64,000 nucleotides of DNA from Microbacteriaceae bacterium MWH-Ta3 (GCA_003053925.1 QBKD01000001.1:124001-188000), one strand, 5' to 3'. Positions 27,429 to 37,771 are shown, counted from the stretch's first letter. Notes: generated by a model not told the origin, from the sequence alone. Numbers and translations are program-made.

Positions 27429-30311
27429 CTAGTCGCGCCCCGTCAAGCCCCAGGCGTCCTCGTCGGACTCACCCTCGACCTCGGGAAGCCCCTCGGGGAT
27501 TCGCCCGATGGGGTCGTTGTAGCGTTCGTCGGCGCCCAGATCATCCGCCGAATACTGCGGTGCCGGAATGCCCTCGAACGGACCCGTGGGCGGTTCGACA
27601 GCGGCAAAACCGGGGTCAAAATTCACGTGCGATGTTGCCGATCGTGGTGCGGGAACCTCGGCCGTGGAATCGGCCTCGAAATACGCGGCGGTATCGGTCG
27701 GACCCGACACGGCGTCGTACGGTTCGTCAAGAATGGCAGTCGTTTCCGCGGTGGCGGGCTCGGGCATCGAATCACCTGCGACCTCTGCGGCCACCACGGC
27801 AACAGGAACGGCCGGCGCTTCGTCGGGCACGTCCTCGCCGCGCAGTCGCGCCAGAACGGACGGTAGCTGCTCGGCTCCCACCAATACTTCGCGCGCCTTC
27901 GAGCCCTCGCTGGGCCCGACGATGTCGCGGGATTCCATGAGGTCCATCAGGCGGCCGGCCTTGGCGAAGCCCACGCGCAACTTGCGCTGCAGCATCGAGG
28001 TGGAGCCGAACTGCGTGCTCACCACCAATTCGACGGCCTGCAACAGCACATCGAGGTCGTCGCCGATGTCGGCGTCGATGGCCTTCTTTTCACCGACCAC
28101 CGCAACATCTTCGCGATATTCGGGATCGGCCTGGTTGCGCACGTGGCGCACGACGTGGCCAATTTCTTCCTCGGTGACCCACGCACCCTGCACGCGGACC
28201 GGCTTGCTGGCACCCATGGGCAGGAACAGTCCATCACCCTGGCCGATCAACTTTTCGGCACCGGGCTGGTCGAGGATGACCCTCGAGTCGGTCATCGACG
28301 ACACGGCAAACGCCAGACGCGACGGCACGTTGGCCTTAATCAGACCGGTGACGACATCGACCGACGGACGCTGAGTCGCCAGGACGAGGTGAATACCCGA
28401 GGCACGTGCCAACTGCGTGATGCGCACGATGGAGTCTTCGACATCGCGCGGGGCCACCATCATGAGGTCGGCAAGCTCGTCCACAACAATCAGCAGGTAG
28501 GGGTAGGGGCGCAACACGCGCTGGCTGCCCGGCGGCGGCACGAGCTTGCCCGAAATGACATCGCGGTTGAAGTCATCGACGTGGCGATACCCGAAGGCAT
28601 GCAGATCGTCGTATCGCAGATCCATTTCCTTCACGACCCACTGCAGCGCCTCGGCGGCCTTTTTGGGGTTCGTGATGATGGGCGTAATGAGGTGCGGCAC
28701 GCCCTGGTACGCAGACAGTTCCACGCGCTTCGGGTCGATCAACACCATGCGCACCTCGGCGGGCGTTGAACGCATGAGAAGCGACGTGATCATCGAGTTC
28801 ACGAACGACGACTTACCCGCACCGGTTGCACCAGCCACCAGAAGGTGGGGCATCTTGGCGAGGTTCGCCACAACGAATCCGCCCTCGACATCCTTTCCGA
28901 TACCGATGGTCATGGGGTGGGTCGATTGCTTGGCCGTGTTCGAGCGCAGCACGTCACCGAGAGTCACGATGTCTCGATCGGTGTTGGGGATTTCGATACC
29001 GATGGCGGACTTGCCAGGAATCGGGGTCAGGAATGTGACCTCGTTCGACGCCACCGCGTATTCGATATTGCGCGACAGCGCAGTCACGCGCTCGACCTTG
29101 ACACCCGACGCCAGTTCGACCTCGTAGCGGGTAACGGACGGTCCACGGGTAAAGCCTGTGACCTTCGCATCGACGCCGAATTGTTCCAACACGTTGGTGA
29201 TCGAGGCGATGACCTTGTCATTGACAGGCGACGACGCCTTGGGCGGCGACCCGGCTCCAAGAACCGCGTCCTTGGGAAGAACGTAGGGACGCCCGGTGCG
29301 CGGCGCAGGAGCGTTCTGAGTCGTGGGGATGTCATCCACCACAGCAGGAGCAGCGGCGGGTGCGGCGGGAACAACCGGGGCAACCGTTGCCGTCGTGGCA
29401 TCTGCGGGGGCGATGGCCTGCGTTGCCGCAAATTCGCGCGCCGCTTCCTCGGCTCGGAACATATCCTGCAGGATGTCGGTGGCGGTGGGTTCGGCCTCGA
29501 CGGCAGTATCGAACGCGACATCCTTCTTCGGGCGCTTCCACCAGGGGCCCCGCTGGTCGGCACCCAGATCGCTGTGCGACGAGATTCCGCCTAACGGCCC
29601 GGTGGAAGCCGACACGGGGGCAGCCGAGGCATCACGCTGCGGGAAGAGGAACGCCCAGGCTTCGCGAATACGCGTGATCACCAGAGCAGGAGGAGTCTTG
29701 GTGATGATCAGAACGGCCATTATCGCGACCGCGCTGTACAGAGGAATGGTGGTCCAGGCCGTGGCGAGGTTCGTCAAGATGTCGGCGGCAAGCCAGCCGA
29801 TTACACCGCCGGAACGCGAGATGACCATGTCGGCATCCGAGGGCTGGGGCTGACCAGAGACGATGTGCGCCACCGCACTGGTGGAAACGATGAGCAGGCT
29901 AAGGCCCAGCGCAATGCGACGAGCATCGACCTCGAGGGTGGGGTGGCGAAATAGCCAGAACGCAAAGCCGATGAACACGACGGGCAACGCAAAGGCAATA
30001 TTTCCGGTGAGGAGCCCCAGCGTAAAGGTGTCGAGTGCCTTTGCCCAGTCGGTGAGCGGCAGGAACCACTTCGTGATGGCGCCAGCGATGCCCAACAGCA
30101 CCAACAGGAACGGCAAGCCGTCGCGGCGATCGTCCTTGGCAACGGGCTCTGAGGTGAACAAACGGAACACCGAACCTGTCGCATGCGCCAGCGCAAGCCA
30201 CACCACAACGAGCGGGTTAGGCCCTTCGGGTCGCACGGTTGCGCGCGGAAGCGGGCGCGTCGAATTCGATGAACGTGGGGTACCCGGCTGCGGGCGCGAT
30301 GAACGTGCCAT
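27429..30311 (-). CDS. ftsK: DNA translocase FtsK
   Basis: FtsK pumps chromosome ends through the closing septum. From ATG 30311 the protein has 960 residues: membrane segments in the first ~210, a Pro/Ala-rich linker to about 370, then the RecA-like motor with Walker [12 protein letters not shown] and Walker [14 protein letters not shown]. The gamma winged helix follows ([26 protein letters not shown]). Unusually, about 155 acidic, disordered residues follow the gamma domain instead of ending the protein there. It is 48 bp after rnj. Confidence 0.96.
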   Translation of the reverse strand: MARSSRPQPGTPRSSNSTRPLPRATVRPEGPNPLVVVWLALAHATGSVFRLFTSEPVAKDDRRDGLPFLLVLLGIAGAITKWFLPLTDWAKALDTFTLGLLTGNIAFALPVVFIGFAFWLFRHPTLEVDARRIALGLSLLIVSTSAVAHIVSGQPQPSDADMVISRSGGVIGWLAADILTNLATAWTTIPLYSAVAIMAVLIITKTPPALVITRIREAWAFLFPQRDASAAPVSASTGPLGGISSHSDLGADQRGPWWKRPKKDVAFDTAVEAEPTATDILQDMFRAEEAAREFAATQAIAPADATTATVAPVVPAAPAAAPAVVDDIPTTQNAPAPRTGRPYVLPKDAVLGAGSPPKASSPVNDKVIASITNVLEQFGVDAKVTGFTRGPSVTRYEVELASGVKVERVTALSRNIEYAVASNEVTFLTPIPGKSAIGIEIPNTDRDIVTLGDVLRSNTAKQSTHPMTIGIGKDVEGGFVVANLAKMPHLLVAGATGAGKSSFVNSMITSLLMRSTPAEVRMVLIDPKRVELSAYQGVPHLITPIITNPKKAAEALQWVVKEMDLRYDDLHAFGYRHVDDFNRDVISGKLVPPPGSQRVLRPYPYLLIVVDELADLMMVAPRDVEDSIVRITQLARASGIHLVLATQRPSVDVVTGLIKANVPSRLAFAVSSMTDSRVILDQPGAEKLIGQGDGLFLPMGASKPVRVQGAWVTEEEIGHVVRHVRNQADPEYREDVAVVGEKKAIDADIGDDLDVLLQAVELVVSTQFGSTSMLQRKLRVGFAKAGRLMDLMESRDIVGPSEGSKAREVLVGAEQLPSVLARLRGEDVPDEAPAVPVAVVAAEVAGDSMPEPATAETTAILDEPYDAVSGPTDTAAYFEADSTAEVPAPRSATSHVNFDPGFAAVEPPTGPFEGIPAPQYSADDLGADERYNDPIGRIPEGLPEVEGESDEDAWGLTGRD

Positions 30312-30359
30312 GGCTTCAGGGTATCCGTCACCGCCCGCGCGGGGGCGGTGCGACACAGG

Positions 30360-32036
30360 CTAGGCCTCGATAACCACCGGGACGATCATGGGACGTCGGC
30401 GCTTCTTTGTGGACACCCAACGACCCACCACACGGCGAACCACCTGCTGGAACTGGTGTACATCGCGCGTGCCTGCAGCCGAGGCCTCGACCAACGCCTG
30501 GATGATCTGGGGCTTGACCTCGTCGAACACGGCATCGTCCTCGGCAAAACCACGCGCCTGGATCTCGGGACCCACAATGACCGCACCCGTGTTGGCATCC
30601 AGGGCCACGAAGATCGAGATGAATCCCTCTTCGGCCAAAATGCGGCGGTCCTTGAGATCGGCGTCCGTAATCTCGCCCACGCTCGAACCGTCGACATAGA
30701 CAAACCCGAGGTCCAGCTGACCGGCCAACCACATGTCGCCCTTGCGCATGTCGACAACCGTGCCATTTTCACAAATGATGGTGTTCTGCGCGGGAACGCC
30801 CGTCTTGATAGCGAGGGCCGCGTTGGCATGCAGGTGGCGCGGTTCGCCGTGAATCGGAATGACGTTCTTGGGCTTCACGATGTTGTAGCAGTACAACAGT
30901 TCGCCCGCCGCGGCGTGCCCGGAGACATGCACCTTGGCGTTGCCCTTGTGAATGACGTTGGCACCCAAAGAAATCAGGCCGTTGATCACACGGAACACCG
31001 CGTTTTCGTTGCCGGGAATCAGCGACGACGCCAAAATGATGGTGTCGCCCTCGCCGATGGAAATCTGGTGTTCCTGGTTGGCCATGCGCGCCAGAACGGC
31101 CATGGGCTCGCCCTGCGAACCAGTCGACATAAACACGACACGGTCGGCGGGAAGTTCCATCGCCACCTTGAGGTCCACAATCGTGCCTTCGGGAACGGTC
31201 AAATAGTCCAGCTCCGAGGCGATTCCCATGTTGCGCACCATCGAACGCCCCACGAAGGCCACACAACGGCCGTTCGCCACCGCGGCGTCCACAATCTGCT
31301 GCACGCGATGAACGTGGCTTGCAAAGCTGGCGACCACGACACGACCTGTCGCACGGTGCATGACCTGCTCGATGACCGGCCCAATTTCGGCCTCGGGCGT
31401 GGTGAAACCGGGGACATCGGCGTTGGTCGAATCCGTCATGAAGACGTCCACGCCCTCTTCACCCAGACGGGCAAAGGCACGCAGGTCGGTCAGGCGGCCA
31501 TCCAGCGGCAACTGGTCCATCTTGAAGTCGCCGGTGGCCAAAACCATGCCCGCGGGCGTTCGAATGGCGACGGCCAGGGCATCGGGAATCGAGTGGTTGA
31601 CCGCGATGAATTCGAGGTCGAAGTTCCCCAATGACAGGCGCTCGCCGTCGGCCACCACGCGCATGGTGGGGTGAATGCGGTGTTCCTTGGTCTTTGCCCC
31701 CACGAATGCGAGGGTCAGACGCGAACCGATCAACGGGATGTCGTCGCGCAGCTTCAGTAGATAGGGAACGGCACCGATATGATCCTCGTGGCCGTGCGTC
31801 AACACGATTCCCACGATGTCGTCAAGGCGCTCGCGAATGGGTTCCCAGTCGGGCAAAATCAAGTCAACGCCGGGCTGCGTTTCTTCGGGAAACAACACCC
31901 CGCAGTCCACAATGAGCAACTTGCCGTCAAATTCATAGACGGTCATGTTGCGGCCGATTTCGCCCAAACCGCCGAGCGGGATGATGCGAAGGGTGCCGTC
32001 TTCCAAACGGCCGGGCGTACTAATAAAACGAGGCAT
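30360..32036 (-). CDS. rnj: Ribonuclease J
   Basis: RNase J is a metallo-beta-lactamase/beta-CASP exo- and endoribonuclease. The 558-residue protein has THGHEDHIGA (zinc site), the beta-CASP domain (GRVVVASFASHVHRVQQ) and a C-terminal domain with ISGHAAAGELL-like VSGHAAAGELL. ATG 32036 follows AGGAGG; the TTG 15 bp upstream overlaps that site and is unlikely. It begins 15 bp after the dapA stop. Confidence 0.96.
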   Translation of the reverse strand: MPRFISTPGRLEDGTLRIIPLGGLGEIGRNMTVYEFDGKLLIVDCGVLFPEETQPGVDLILPDWEPIRERLDDIVGIVLTHGHEDHIGAVPYLLKLRDDIPLIGSRLTLAFVGAKTKEHRIHPTMRVVADGERLSLGNFDLEFIAVNHSIPDALAVAIRTPAGMVLATGDFKMDQLPLDGRLTDLRAFARLGEEGVDVFMTDSTNADVPGFTTPEAEIGPVIEQVMHRATGRVVVASFASHVHRVQQIVDAAVANGRCVAFVGRSMVRNMGIASELDYLTVPEGTIVDLKVAMELPADRVVFMSTGSQGEPMAVLARMANQEHQISIGEGDTIILASSLIPGNENAVFRVINGLISLGANVIHKGNAKVHVSGHAAAGELLYCYNIVKPKNVIPIHGEPRHLHANAALAIKTGVPAQNTIICENGTVVDMRKGDMWLAGQLDLGFVYVDGSSVGEITDADLKDRRILAEEGFISIFVALDANTGAVIVGPEIQARGFAEDDAVFDEVKPQIIQALVEASAAGTRDVHQFQQVVRRVVGRWVSTKKRRRPMIVPVVIEA

Positions 32037-32051
32037 GAGGCCTCCTGTCAA

Positions 32052-33032
32052 CTATCGGGTTGTGCCGGCAATCTTCGGCAGCGCGCCACCGGCGGCTGCG
32101 TTGCGATCCGGACGGAATTCAGCGAAATCGACTCCGGCAACACCGTGGACCAGGGCAACCGAATCCTCGATGAGGGCGGCTTCATGATCTTCGGGACCCA
32201 CCAATGGCAAACGGACACGCGGCGAACCGATGCGACCCAGGCCGTGGAGGATGTACTTCGTTGCGACCGTTCCAGGAACGTGCGTCATGGTGGCGCGCAC
32301 CAGTGGCTCGAGCAGCTTGTGCTGTTCGGTTGCCGCGTGCAGGTCTCCACGGTTCACGGCATCGACCATGATGCGGTACGGAGTCGGGGCGATGTTTGCG
32401 GTGACGCCAATAAGGCCAGAACCACCGATGGACATCAGGGGCAAAACGTTTGCGTCGTCACCAGAGAAATACAGCAGATCAGTCTGGTTCATTACGCGGG
32501 ATGCCTCGGCGAGGTCTCCCTTGGCATCCTTCATCGCAATGATGTTGGGGTGCTTGGCTGCGCGCAGGATGGTCTCGTACTTGATTTCGATACCCGCGCG
32601 ACCCGGAATGTCATACATGATGACGGGCAGGTCGGTGGAATCGGCAATCATGCGGAAGTGCGTCAGCACACCCGCCTGAGTGGGCTTGTTGTAATAGGGG
32701 GTGACGATCATGACGCCGTCGGCGCCCACCTTTTCACTCTTCTTGTAGAGCTCAATGGCGTGCGCGGTCTCGTTCGAGCCACCGCCGGTAATAATCTTGG
32801 CGCGGCCCGCGGCGACCTGCTTGCCGACCTCAACCAACCGAATCTTTTCGGGGTCAGTCAGAGTCGAGGTCTCACCCGTAGTTCCGGTGACAACAATGCC
32901 GTCGGCGCCATTGGTAATCAGGTCGTCCATCAGCTGTTCGACTGCGGGCCAATCGACCTCACCATCGGCCTGGAACGGGGTCACGAGAGCGACCAGAACC
33001 TGGCCAAAAGGGTTGCCGTTGTGATGCGTCAT
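32052..33032 (-). CDS. dapA: 4-hydroxy-tetrahydrodipicolinate synthase DapA
   Basis: DapA condenses pyruvate with aspartate semialdehyde. The 326-residue TIM-barrel protein has the Schiff-base lysine in IIAMKDAKGD, TGTTGETSTL for pyruvate binding and YYNKPTQ with the catalytic Tyr. It lies between thyX (19 bp upstream) and rnj, the usual actinobacterial order. Confidence 0.96.
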   Translation of the reverse strand: MTHHNGNPFGQVLVALVTPFQADGEVDWPAVEQLMDDLITNGADGIVVTGTTGETSTLTDPEKIRLVEVGKQVAAGRAKIITGGGSNETAHAIELYKKSEKVGADGVMIVTPYYNKPTQAGVLTHFRMIADSTDLPVIMYDIPGRAGIEIKYETILRAAKHPNIIAMKDAKGDLAEASRVMNQTDLLYFSGDDANVLPLMSIGGSGLIGVTANIAPTPYRIMVDAVNRGDLHAATEQHKLLEPLVRATMTHVPGTVATKYILHGLGRIGSPRVRLPLVGPEDHEAALIEDSVALVHGVAGVDFAEFRPDRNAAAGGALPKIAGTTR

Positions 33033-33051
33033 AGTGTCTCTAGCCTAGCAA

Positions 33052-33771
33052 CTACGGGGCAACACGGCCGTTGGCGTTGAAGGCCTCGGCGGTCATGGGC
33101 ATAAGGTCGACCCAGAACTGCTCCATCTTTTCCGCCACCATCTCGATTTCACGCTGCGGGAACGAGGGGAAGTGAGTGCCCTCGCGCATGGTGCGCAGGC
33201 TGAGGAAGTTCATGAGTGCACGAGCGTTCATCGTCACGTACATCGACGAATAAATGGTGACGGGCAGTACCGTACGTGCCACCTCGCGGGCAACACCCGC
33301 CTCGAGCATGCGCTGATAGGACTCGTAGGCCTGCGTGCACGACTGGCGAACCTCGCGGTCAACAAGCTCGTACTGCTCGGGCGTGCCCGGGATGAATTCG
33401 TAGTGACCGGTCTTGCCGATCTGCACGAGGTTGCGGTCCTCGTTAGGCACATAGAACACGGGACGAAGCTCCCGGTAGCGACCGCTTTCTTCGTTGTACG
33501 ACGCAATGCGGTGACGCATGAATTCGCGGAACACGAAGATCGGCGCCTGCACATAGAAGGTCATCGAGTTGTGCTCGAAGGGCGAGCCGTGGCGGTCACG
33601 CATGAGGTAGTTGATGAGGCCCTTATCGCGGGCGCCCGCTTCGTGGTCGGCACCTTCCAGCGACTGTTCGCCCTGAGTGGACACGCGGGCGGCGAAAAGA
33701 ACATCGGAATCCTGAGCGGCCGCGCGGACCAGCTCGACGGTGACATCGCTGCGGAAAATCGGTTCGCTCAT
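33052..33771 (-). CDS. thyX: FAD-dependent thymidylate synthase ThyX
   Basis: ThyX makes dTMP with FAD and NADPH. The 239-residue protein contains the ThyX motif RHRxxSxNExSxR as MRHRIASYNEESGRYRE. It heads the thyX-dapA-rnj-ftsK run. Upstream is array locus 1 instead of dapB, which is the usual neighbour. Confidence 0.97.
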   Translation of the reverse strand: MSEPIFRSDVTVELVRAAAQDSDVLFAARVSTQGEQSLEGADHEAGARDKGLINYLMRDRHGSPFEHNSMTFYVQAPIFVFREFMRHRIASYNEESGRYRELRPVFYVPNEDRNLVQIGKTGHYEFIPGTPEQYELVDREVRQSCTQAYESYQRMLEAGVAREVARTVLPVTIYSSMYVTMNARALMNFLSLRTMREGTHFPSFPQREIEMVAEKMEQFWVDLMPMTAEAFNANGRVAP

Positions 33772-33899
33772 ATGCGCAAGTCTAGTCAGTTGCGGCTAGT
33801 TCCTGGCGCGTGCGACCGGCGTTCACCTGGCGCACGTGTGGCGCTCGCCTGGCGCATTATTCACGTCGAGGCTGCGGAGCCCCAATCCTTCCCGGCATT

Positions 33900-34098
33900 C
33901 GGGAAAAACTGCAACCAAACACCTGCAGCCCAACCTCCCTCACGAAAAACTGCAACCAATACAACCGCGCCCTGACTGCCCTCACGAAAAACTGCAACCA
34001 AACACCCGTAACCCGACTTCCCTCACGAAAAACTGCAACCAAACGTGGTGAAACTTTCGTTGGGCGCATCTCGCGCCCATCCGTTGTAATTTTTCGCG
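33900..34098. repeat. Array locus 1: four forward and one reverse copy of the 17-bp motif
   Basis: This fills much of the 447-bp divergent gap between thyX and the thioredoxin gene, which holds no gene. Forward copies start at 33900, 33941, 33983 and 34024 (spacing 41, 42, 41); they carry the variant core AAAAACTGCAACC. One reverse copy, CGTTGTAATTTTTCGCG, is at 34082-34098. Flanks between copies are C/A-rich and partly alike (CCNACNTNCCCT before each motif). Promoters of thyX (right of 33771) and of the thioredoxin gene should lie outside the array. Confidence 0.9.
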
Positions 34099-34218
34099 TG
34101 AAAACCGGGGTAGGTGTGGGACATGGGGCACGCAACGAGTGCAGGACGTCGCCGGCGGGGATGCGTAACACGGCGAAACGAATACACACGACGAGGCGCA
34201 TGCCCGTACCGTTATGAC

Positions 34219-34641
34219 ATGACCACATTCCTCGTCCTCGGTGCCCTTGTCGCCGTCGCGACTGCGCTGGGGCTTATCTGGAAGAGCGGTCAGGGAAAAC
34301 TCCGGGCTTCCGCGACACACTCGGTCATTCCCGCCGAATTCCTCACGCCGGGAACCACGACACTTCTGCAGTTCACCACCGAAATGTGCGGACCGTGCGC
34401 GGCGCTCAAGCCTCAGCTGCAGAAGATTGCGTTGTATCGCAGCGACATCACCCACCGCGAAGTGGATGCCGTCGATCACATCGACCTGGCGTCGAAGCTG
34501 AACATACGATCTACCCCGACCACCCTGATTGTCTCGGACACCGGGGAAATCCGAGGCCGCATCAATGGTGTCGCGCCCGCCCGCGTTTTCCTCGACGCCG
34601 TCGACGGAACACCCACTGCAACACAGGAGAACACACAATGA
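34219..34641 (+). CDS. Membrane-anchored thioredoxin-like protein
   Basis: The 140-residue protein starts with a single hydrophobic anchor (FLVLGALVAVATALGLIW) and then a thioredoxin fold with active site CGPC (TTEMCGPCAALKP) and the cis-Pro in RSTPTTLIV. The extra-cytoplasmic location is inferred from the anchor. Its stop overlaps the ATG of the DUF4395 gene (ATGA), so the two are coupled. Confidence 0.88.
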   Translation: MTTFLVLGALVAVATALGLIWKSGQGKLRASATHSVIPAEFLTPGTTTLLQFTTEMCGPCAALKPQLQKIALYRSDITHREVDAVDHIDLASKLNIRSTPTTLIVSDTGEIRGRINGVAPARVFLDAVDGTPTATQENTQ

Positions 34642-35177
34642 ACGCACACTCCCCCAGCGGAATTGACCCTCGTGGCCCCCGTTTCGGTGCGGCAATCACC
34701 GCCACACTGCTGTTGATCACAGTCGGAGCGGGACTTGAAACGGCCGGCACGCCTGCCGCCGATCTGGCAACTCGAGTTTCCGAATTCCCCTTCGTGCTTC
34801 TGACGGTGCTGTCGGCACTGTTCCTGTGGGGCTTCATCGGCGGAATCACCCGCCACCCCTACGGCGCAATCTTCAAGAAAATCGTTCGCCCACGCCTATC
34901 GGCACCGGAATTTCTGGAAAGCGCTGCCGGTCCCACCTTTGCCCAGGGCGTTGGTTTCGTAGTGACGGCGGTCGGTGTCGTGCTGCACATCTCGGGCGTA
35001 CCGTTCGGGCTCGTCGGCGCTGCCGGTGCCGCATTCATCGCGGCATTCCTGAACTCGGTGTTCGCCTATTGCCTGGGATGCGAGATCTACCTGGTCTTCG
35101 CGAAGCGCGGAATCACCTTCGGACTCGATCGCCGATTTGGCGGCACACCCGCCGAGGTCAGCGACCCGCAGATTTAG
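34638..35177 (+). CDS. DUF4395 family membrane protein
   Basis: This 179-residue protein has four hydrophobic segments and the conserved CxxC motif of DUF4395 (FAYCLGCEIYLV, Cys145 and Cys148). The family is commonly fused to or paired with thioredoxins or rhodaneses in actinobacteria, so it is a likely electron-transfer or thiol-exchange partner of the preceding protein. This pairing is inference. A hairpin-plus-T-tract ends the unit at 35215-35255. Confidence 0.87.
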   Translation: MNAHSPSGIDPRGPRFGAAITATLLLITVGAGLETAGTPAADLATRVSEFPFVLLTVLSALFLWGFIGGITRHPYGAIFKKIVRPRLSAPEFLESAAGPTFAQGVGFVVTAVGVVLHISGVPFGLVGAAGAAFIAAFLNSVFAYCLGCEIYLVFAKRGITFGLDRRFGGTPAEVSDPQI

Positions 35178-35214
35178 TTCGCCACAGGCGTAAGCCTGCA
35201 GCGGCATCCACCGG

Positions 35215-35255
35215 AACTCCTCCCCTATCGTTAGTGATAACGGGAGGAGTTTTCC
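35215..35255 (+). terminator. Terminator of the thioredoxin/DUF4395 unit that also contains the next gene's ribosome-binding site
   Basis: Perfect 10-bp arms AACTCCTCCC (35215-35224) and GGGAGGAGTT (35242-35251), with inner TATC/GATA pairing, are followed by TTTTCC. The 3' arm contains GGGAGGAG, the ribosome-binding site of the ATG at 35256. A transcript that reads through would fold this site away; a transcript starting inside the loop would leave it free. Confidence 0.75.
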
Positions 35256-36158
35256 ATGTCGGAGTCACTCACAGAACGCACCGCGGTTATTGCGGGTGCG
35301 TCCGGATTCATCGCGCAGGCACTGGCAGATCGCTTGCGCTCGCACGGTTGGCGCGTCGTTCGGTTGGTTCGAGGGCGCCCCGTGGGCGCGAACGAAGTGG
35401 CATGGAACCCCGCGGCCGGTGAACTTGATTCGTCGGCAGTGTCCGGTGTGGATGCCGTGATCAACCTCGCGGGCGCCTCGATTGGGAAAATGCCGTGGAC
35501 CGCTGCCTGGAAGCGGGAAATCATGGACTCGCGAGTAAACACCACGCGCACCCTGGCCACTGCAATCGCCGCAGCCGATGTGCCGCCGAAGGTCTTCATC
35601 AATGCTTCCGGCACCGGCGCCTACGGACACAGGGGCGACGAGGCACTGACCGAGGCATCCAGCCGATCGACCGGCTTCCTGGCCGATGTGGTGGTGGCCT
35701 GGGAAGAGGCCGCCGCGGGCGCAATTGCAGCAGGGGTCCGCACGGTGTTCCTGCGCACGGGAATTGTCTTGGGAAATGGTGGGGCGCTGACCCCGCTTCG
35801 ACTGGCCACAAACCTCGGAGCCGGTGCGCGCGTTGGTTCGGGGAAACAGTGGTGGCCCTGGATCTCGTTGACCGACGAGGTGCGTGCCATCGAACACCTG
35901 ATCGATTCCGCCGTTGCGGGTCCCGTCAATTTGGTGGCGCCTACACCGGCTACCAGCGAAACAATCACTCGTGCTTTGGCGCGATCCATGCGACGACCCC
36001 ACCTGTTTGTGATTCCCGAATGGGTTGTTCGGTTGGGCTTTGGTCAGGGCGGGGTTGAACTGCTGCTGTGGTCGCAAAAGGCATCGCCCACCGTACTGAC
36101 TCGCGATGGTTTCGTGTTCGAGCACACGACCGTCGACGACGCACTCGCTGCGGTCTAA
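35256..36158 (+). CDS. TIGR01777-type NAD(P)-dependent epimerase (YfcH/SulA-like SDR)
   Basis: This 300-residue extended SDR has the cofactor loop AGASGFIAQALAD, then family motifs INLAGASIGKMPWT, FINASGTGAYG, and a C-terminal DUF1731-like region (RPHLFVIPEWVVRLGFGQGGVELLLWSQKASP). The Shine-Dalgarno GGGAGGAG lies in a terminator hairpin. The biological substrate of this family is not known. Confidence 0.9.
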   Translation: MSESLTERTAVIAGASGFIAQALADRLRSHGWRVVRLVRGRPVGANEVAWNPAAGELDSSAVSGVDAVINLAGASIGKMPWTAAWKREIMDSRVNTTRTLATAIAAADVPPKVFINASGTGAYGHRGDEALTEASSRSTGFLADVVVAWEEAAAGAIAAGVRTVFLRTGIVLGNGGALTPLRLATNLGAGARVGSGKQWWPWISLTDEVRAIEHLIDSAVAGPVNLVAPTPATSETITRALARSMRRPHLFVIPEWVVRLGFGQGGVELLLWSQKASPTVLTRDGFVFEHTTVDDALAAV

Positions 36159-36198
36159 AGCGGGTCCAGCGCGGGCCTAACCCCGGCCGGGTGCGGTG

Positions 36199-36669
36199 TT
36201 AGGCGTTCGAGGCGCGCTCGGCGGCAATGGCGCGGCGCACCTCTCGACGGGCCTCGGCGCGAGTGCTGACCACATCAACGACCAGCGCACGTCGAAGAAT
36301 ATCGCGCCACTCGTCGCCCGCGGGGGCTGCTGCTAGCGCGGCTTCGACGGCGGCCTTGTCACGTCGGTTTACGACCGGCACCTGCGGCGCCTCGCCGTCT
36401 TCCGTTTTCAGAATTTCGTACAGTCGCGCAGCCTCGCGGCCAAATCGGATTTCACGCACCAGCGACCACACGCCAATGATAGGCGCGACGAATAGTGCAA
36501 TACCGAATGCCAAAGTCAAGGGTTCTGCCGCCGTCACCAACAGCGCGGCCAGATAGAACGCCATCCCGATGTAAATCACCAACAAGATGGACATGATTAC
36601 GACACCCGAGATGGTGCGAAGTGAAGACCAGGACGATGTGCGCGATGGCAACGGTGACGGCTCGCTCAT
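36199..36669 (-). CDS. Membrane protein with two transmembrane segments, function unknown
   Basis: The 156-residue protein has a short Ser-rich N-terminus, two hydrophobic segments (about ISGVVIMSILLVIYIGMAF and LTLAFGIALFVAPIIGVW) and an Ala/Arg/Glu-rich cytoplasmic tail. The ATG overlaps the dapB stop, so it is co-translated with dapB. No domain recognised. Confidence 0.8.
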   Translation of the reverse strand: MSEPSPLPSRTSSWSSLRTISGVVIMSILLVIYIGMAFYLAALLVTAAEPLTLAFGIALFVAPIIGVWSLVREIRFGREAARLYEILKTEDGEAPQVPVVNRRDKAAVEAALAAAPAGDEWRDILRRALVVDVVSTRAEARREVRRAIAAERASNA

Positions 36670-37415
36670 GCGCTGATTCCTAACACTCGGTCGAGGCCCA
36701 CGATAAGTCCCGTGTGCGCAGGGCTGGCGGCAAAGCGCAAAGTGGCGGAAATTCCCGCGTCATAGGAATCACGTGACAGCGTGACGTGCGACAGTGTCAC
36801 GGTCTCGCCGGCACCCGCAAAAACGACATCCTGCTGCGCAAGGACCCCGGGAAGGCGCAACGAATGCACGGGCACGCCCGCAACGTTGTGCCCGCGTGCT
36901 GGTTGAGACTCTGCGCCCTGTGGGACGGCAGGGATGCCGTCGAGGCCCGACACATCGCCCCGCGCCTCGGACACGATTTCGGCCGTACGAATGGCTGTAC
37001 CCGACGGGGAATCAACCTTGTTGATGTGGTGCGTTTCCACGATTTCGACCGCGGGAATGTGGCGGGCAATTAAACCAGCCACGACCGTTGAAATTGTGGA
37101 GCCCAGCGAAAAATTGGGGATAACGACAACAGTCTGGCCCTCGTCCAGGGAATCCTGCAATTCCGCCAGCCGCTCTGCCGACCAGCCGCTCGTTCCCACC
37201 ACAACGCGGGCGCCGTGCGCCAATGCGGATGCGACGACCGCGGGTGATACATCGTGGCGCGTGACGTCCACGACAAGATCGGCGCCGGCGAGCGCCTCGA
37301 GTGAATCCTTTGAGCCCAGACGAGCGAACAATTCGAAATCGTCCTCGGCCTCGACAACGCGACACACTTGCGAACCCAACCGGCCGCCCGCACCCACCAC
37401 CGCAACACGAATCAT
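36666..37415 (-). CDS. dapB: 4-hydroxy-tetrahydrodipicolinate reductase DapB
   Basis: DapB makes tetrahydrodipicolinate with NAD(P)H. From ATG 37415 it has 249 residues, with the nucleotide loop VVGAGGRLGSQV and the catalytic motif ETHHINKVDSPSGTA. In many actinobacteria dapB lies beside thyX and dapA; here about 2.9 kb with three plus-strand genes and array locus 1 separates them. Confidence 0.96.
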   Translation of the reverse strand: MIRVAVVGAGGRLGSQVCRVVEAEDDFELFARLGSKDSLEALAGADLVVDVTRHDVSPAVVASALAHGARVVVGTSGWSAERLAELQDSLDEGQTVVVIPNFSLGSTISTVVAGLIARHIPAVEIVETHHINKVDSPSGTAIRTAEIVSEARGDVSGLDGIPAVPQGAESQPARGHNVAGVPVHSLRLPGVLAQQDVVFAGAGETVTLSHVTLSRDSYDAGISATLRFAASPAHTGLIVGLDRVLGISA

Positions 37416-37486
37416 GGTTCCAGCGTAAACGGTGAGCGCAGGTGTCGTGAGCCGCACCGTGCCCGAAACGGTGAACTGCGTGCCGT

Positions 37487-37771
<285 letters not shown>

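Noticed and set aside
30348-31634. A 428-codon plus-strand frame over the RNase J gene
   Set aside because: Antisense shadow of a confidently identified gene; no ribosome-binding site or protein family.
31779-33080. A 433-codon plus-strand frame over dapA and rnj
   Set aside because: Antisense shadow spanning two genes of opposite strand; no recognisable domain.
33900-34098. CRISPR array (repeats every ~41 bp)
   Set aside because: The repeated part is only about 17 bp, no cas genes are nearby, copies occur in both orientations within one locus, and in locus 5 the spacers are copies of each other.
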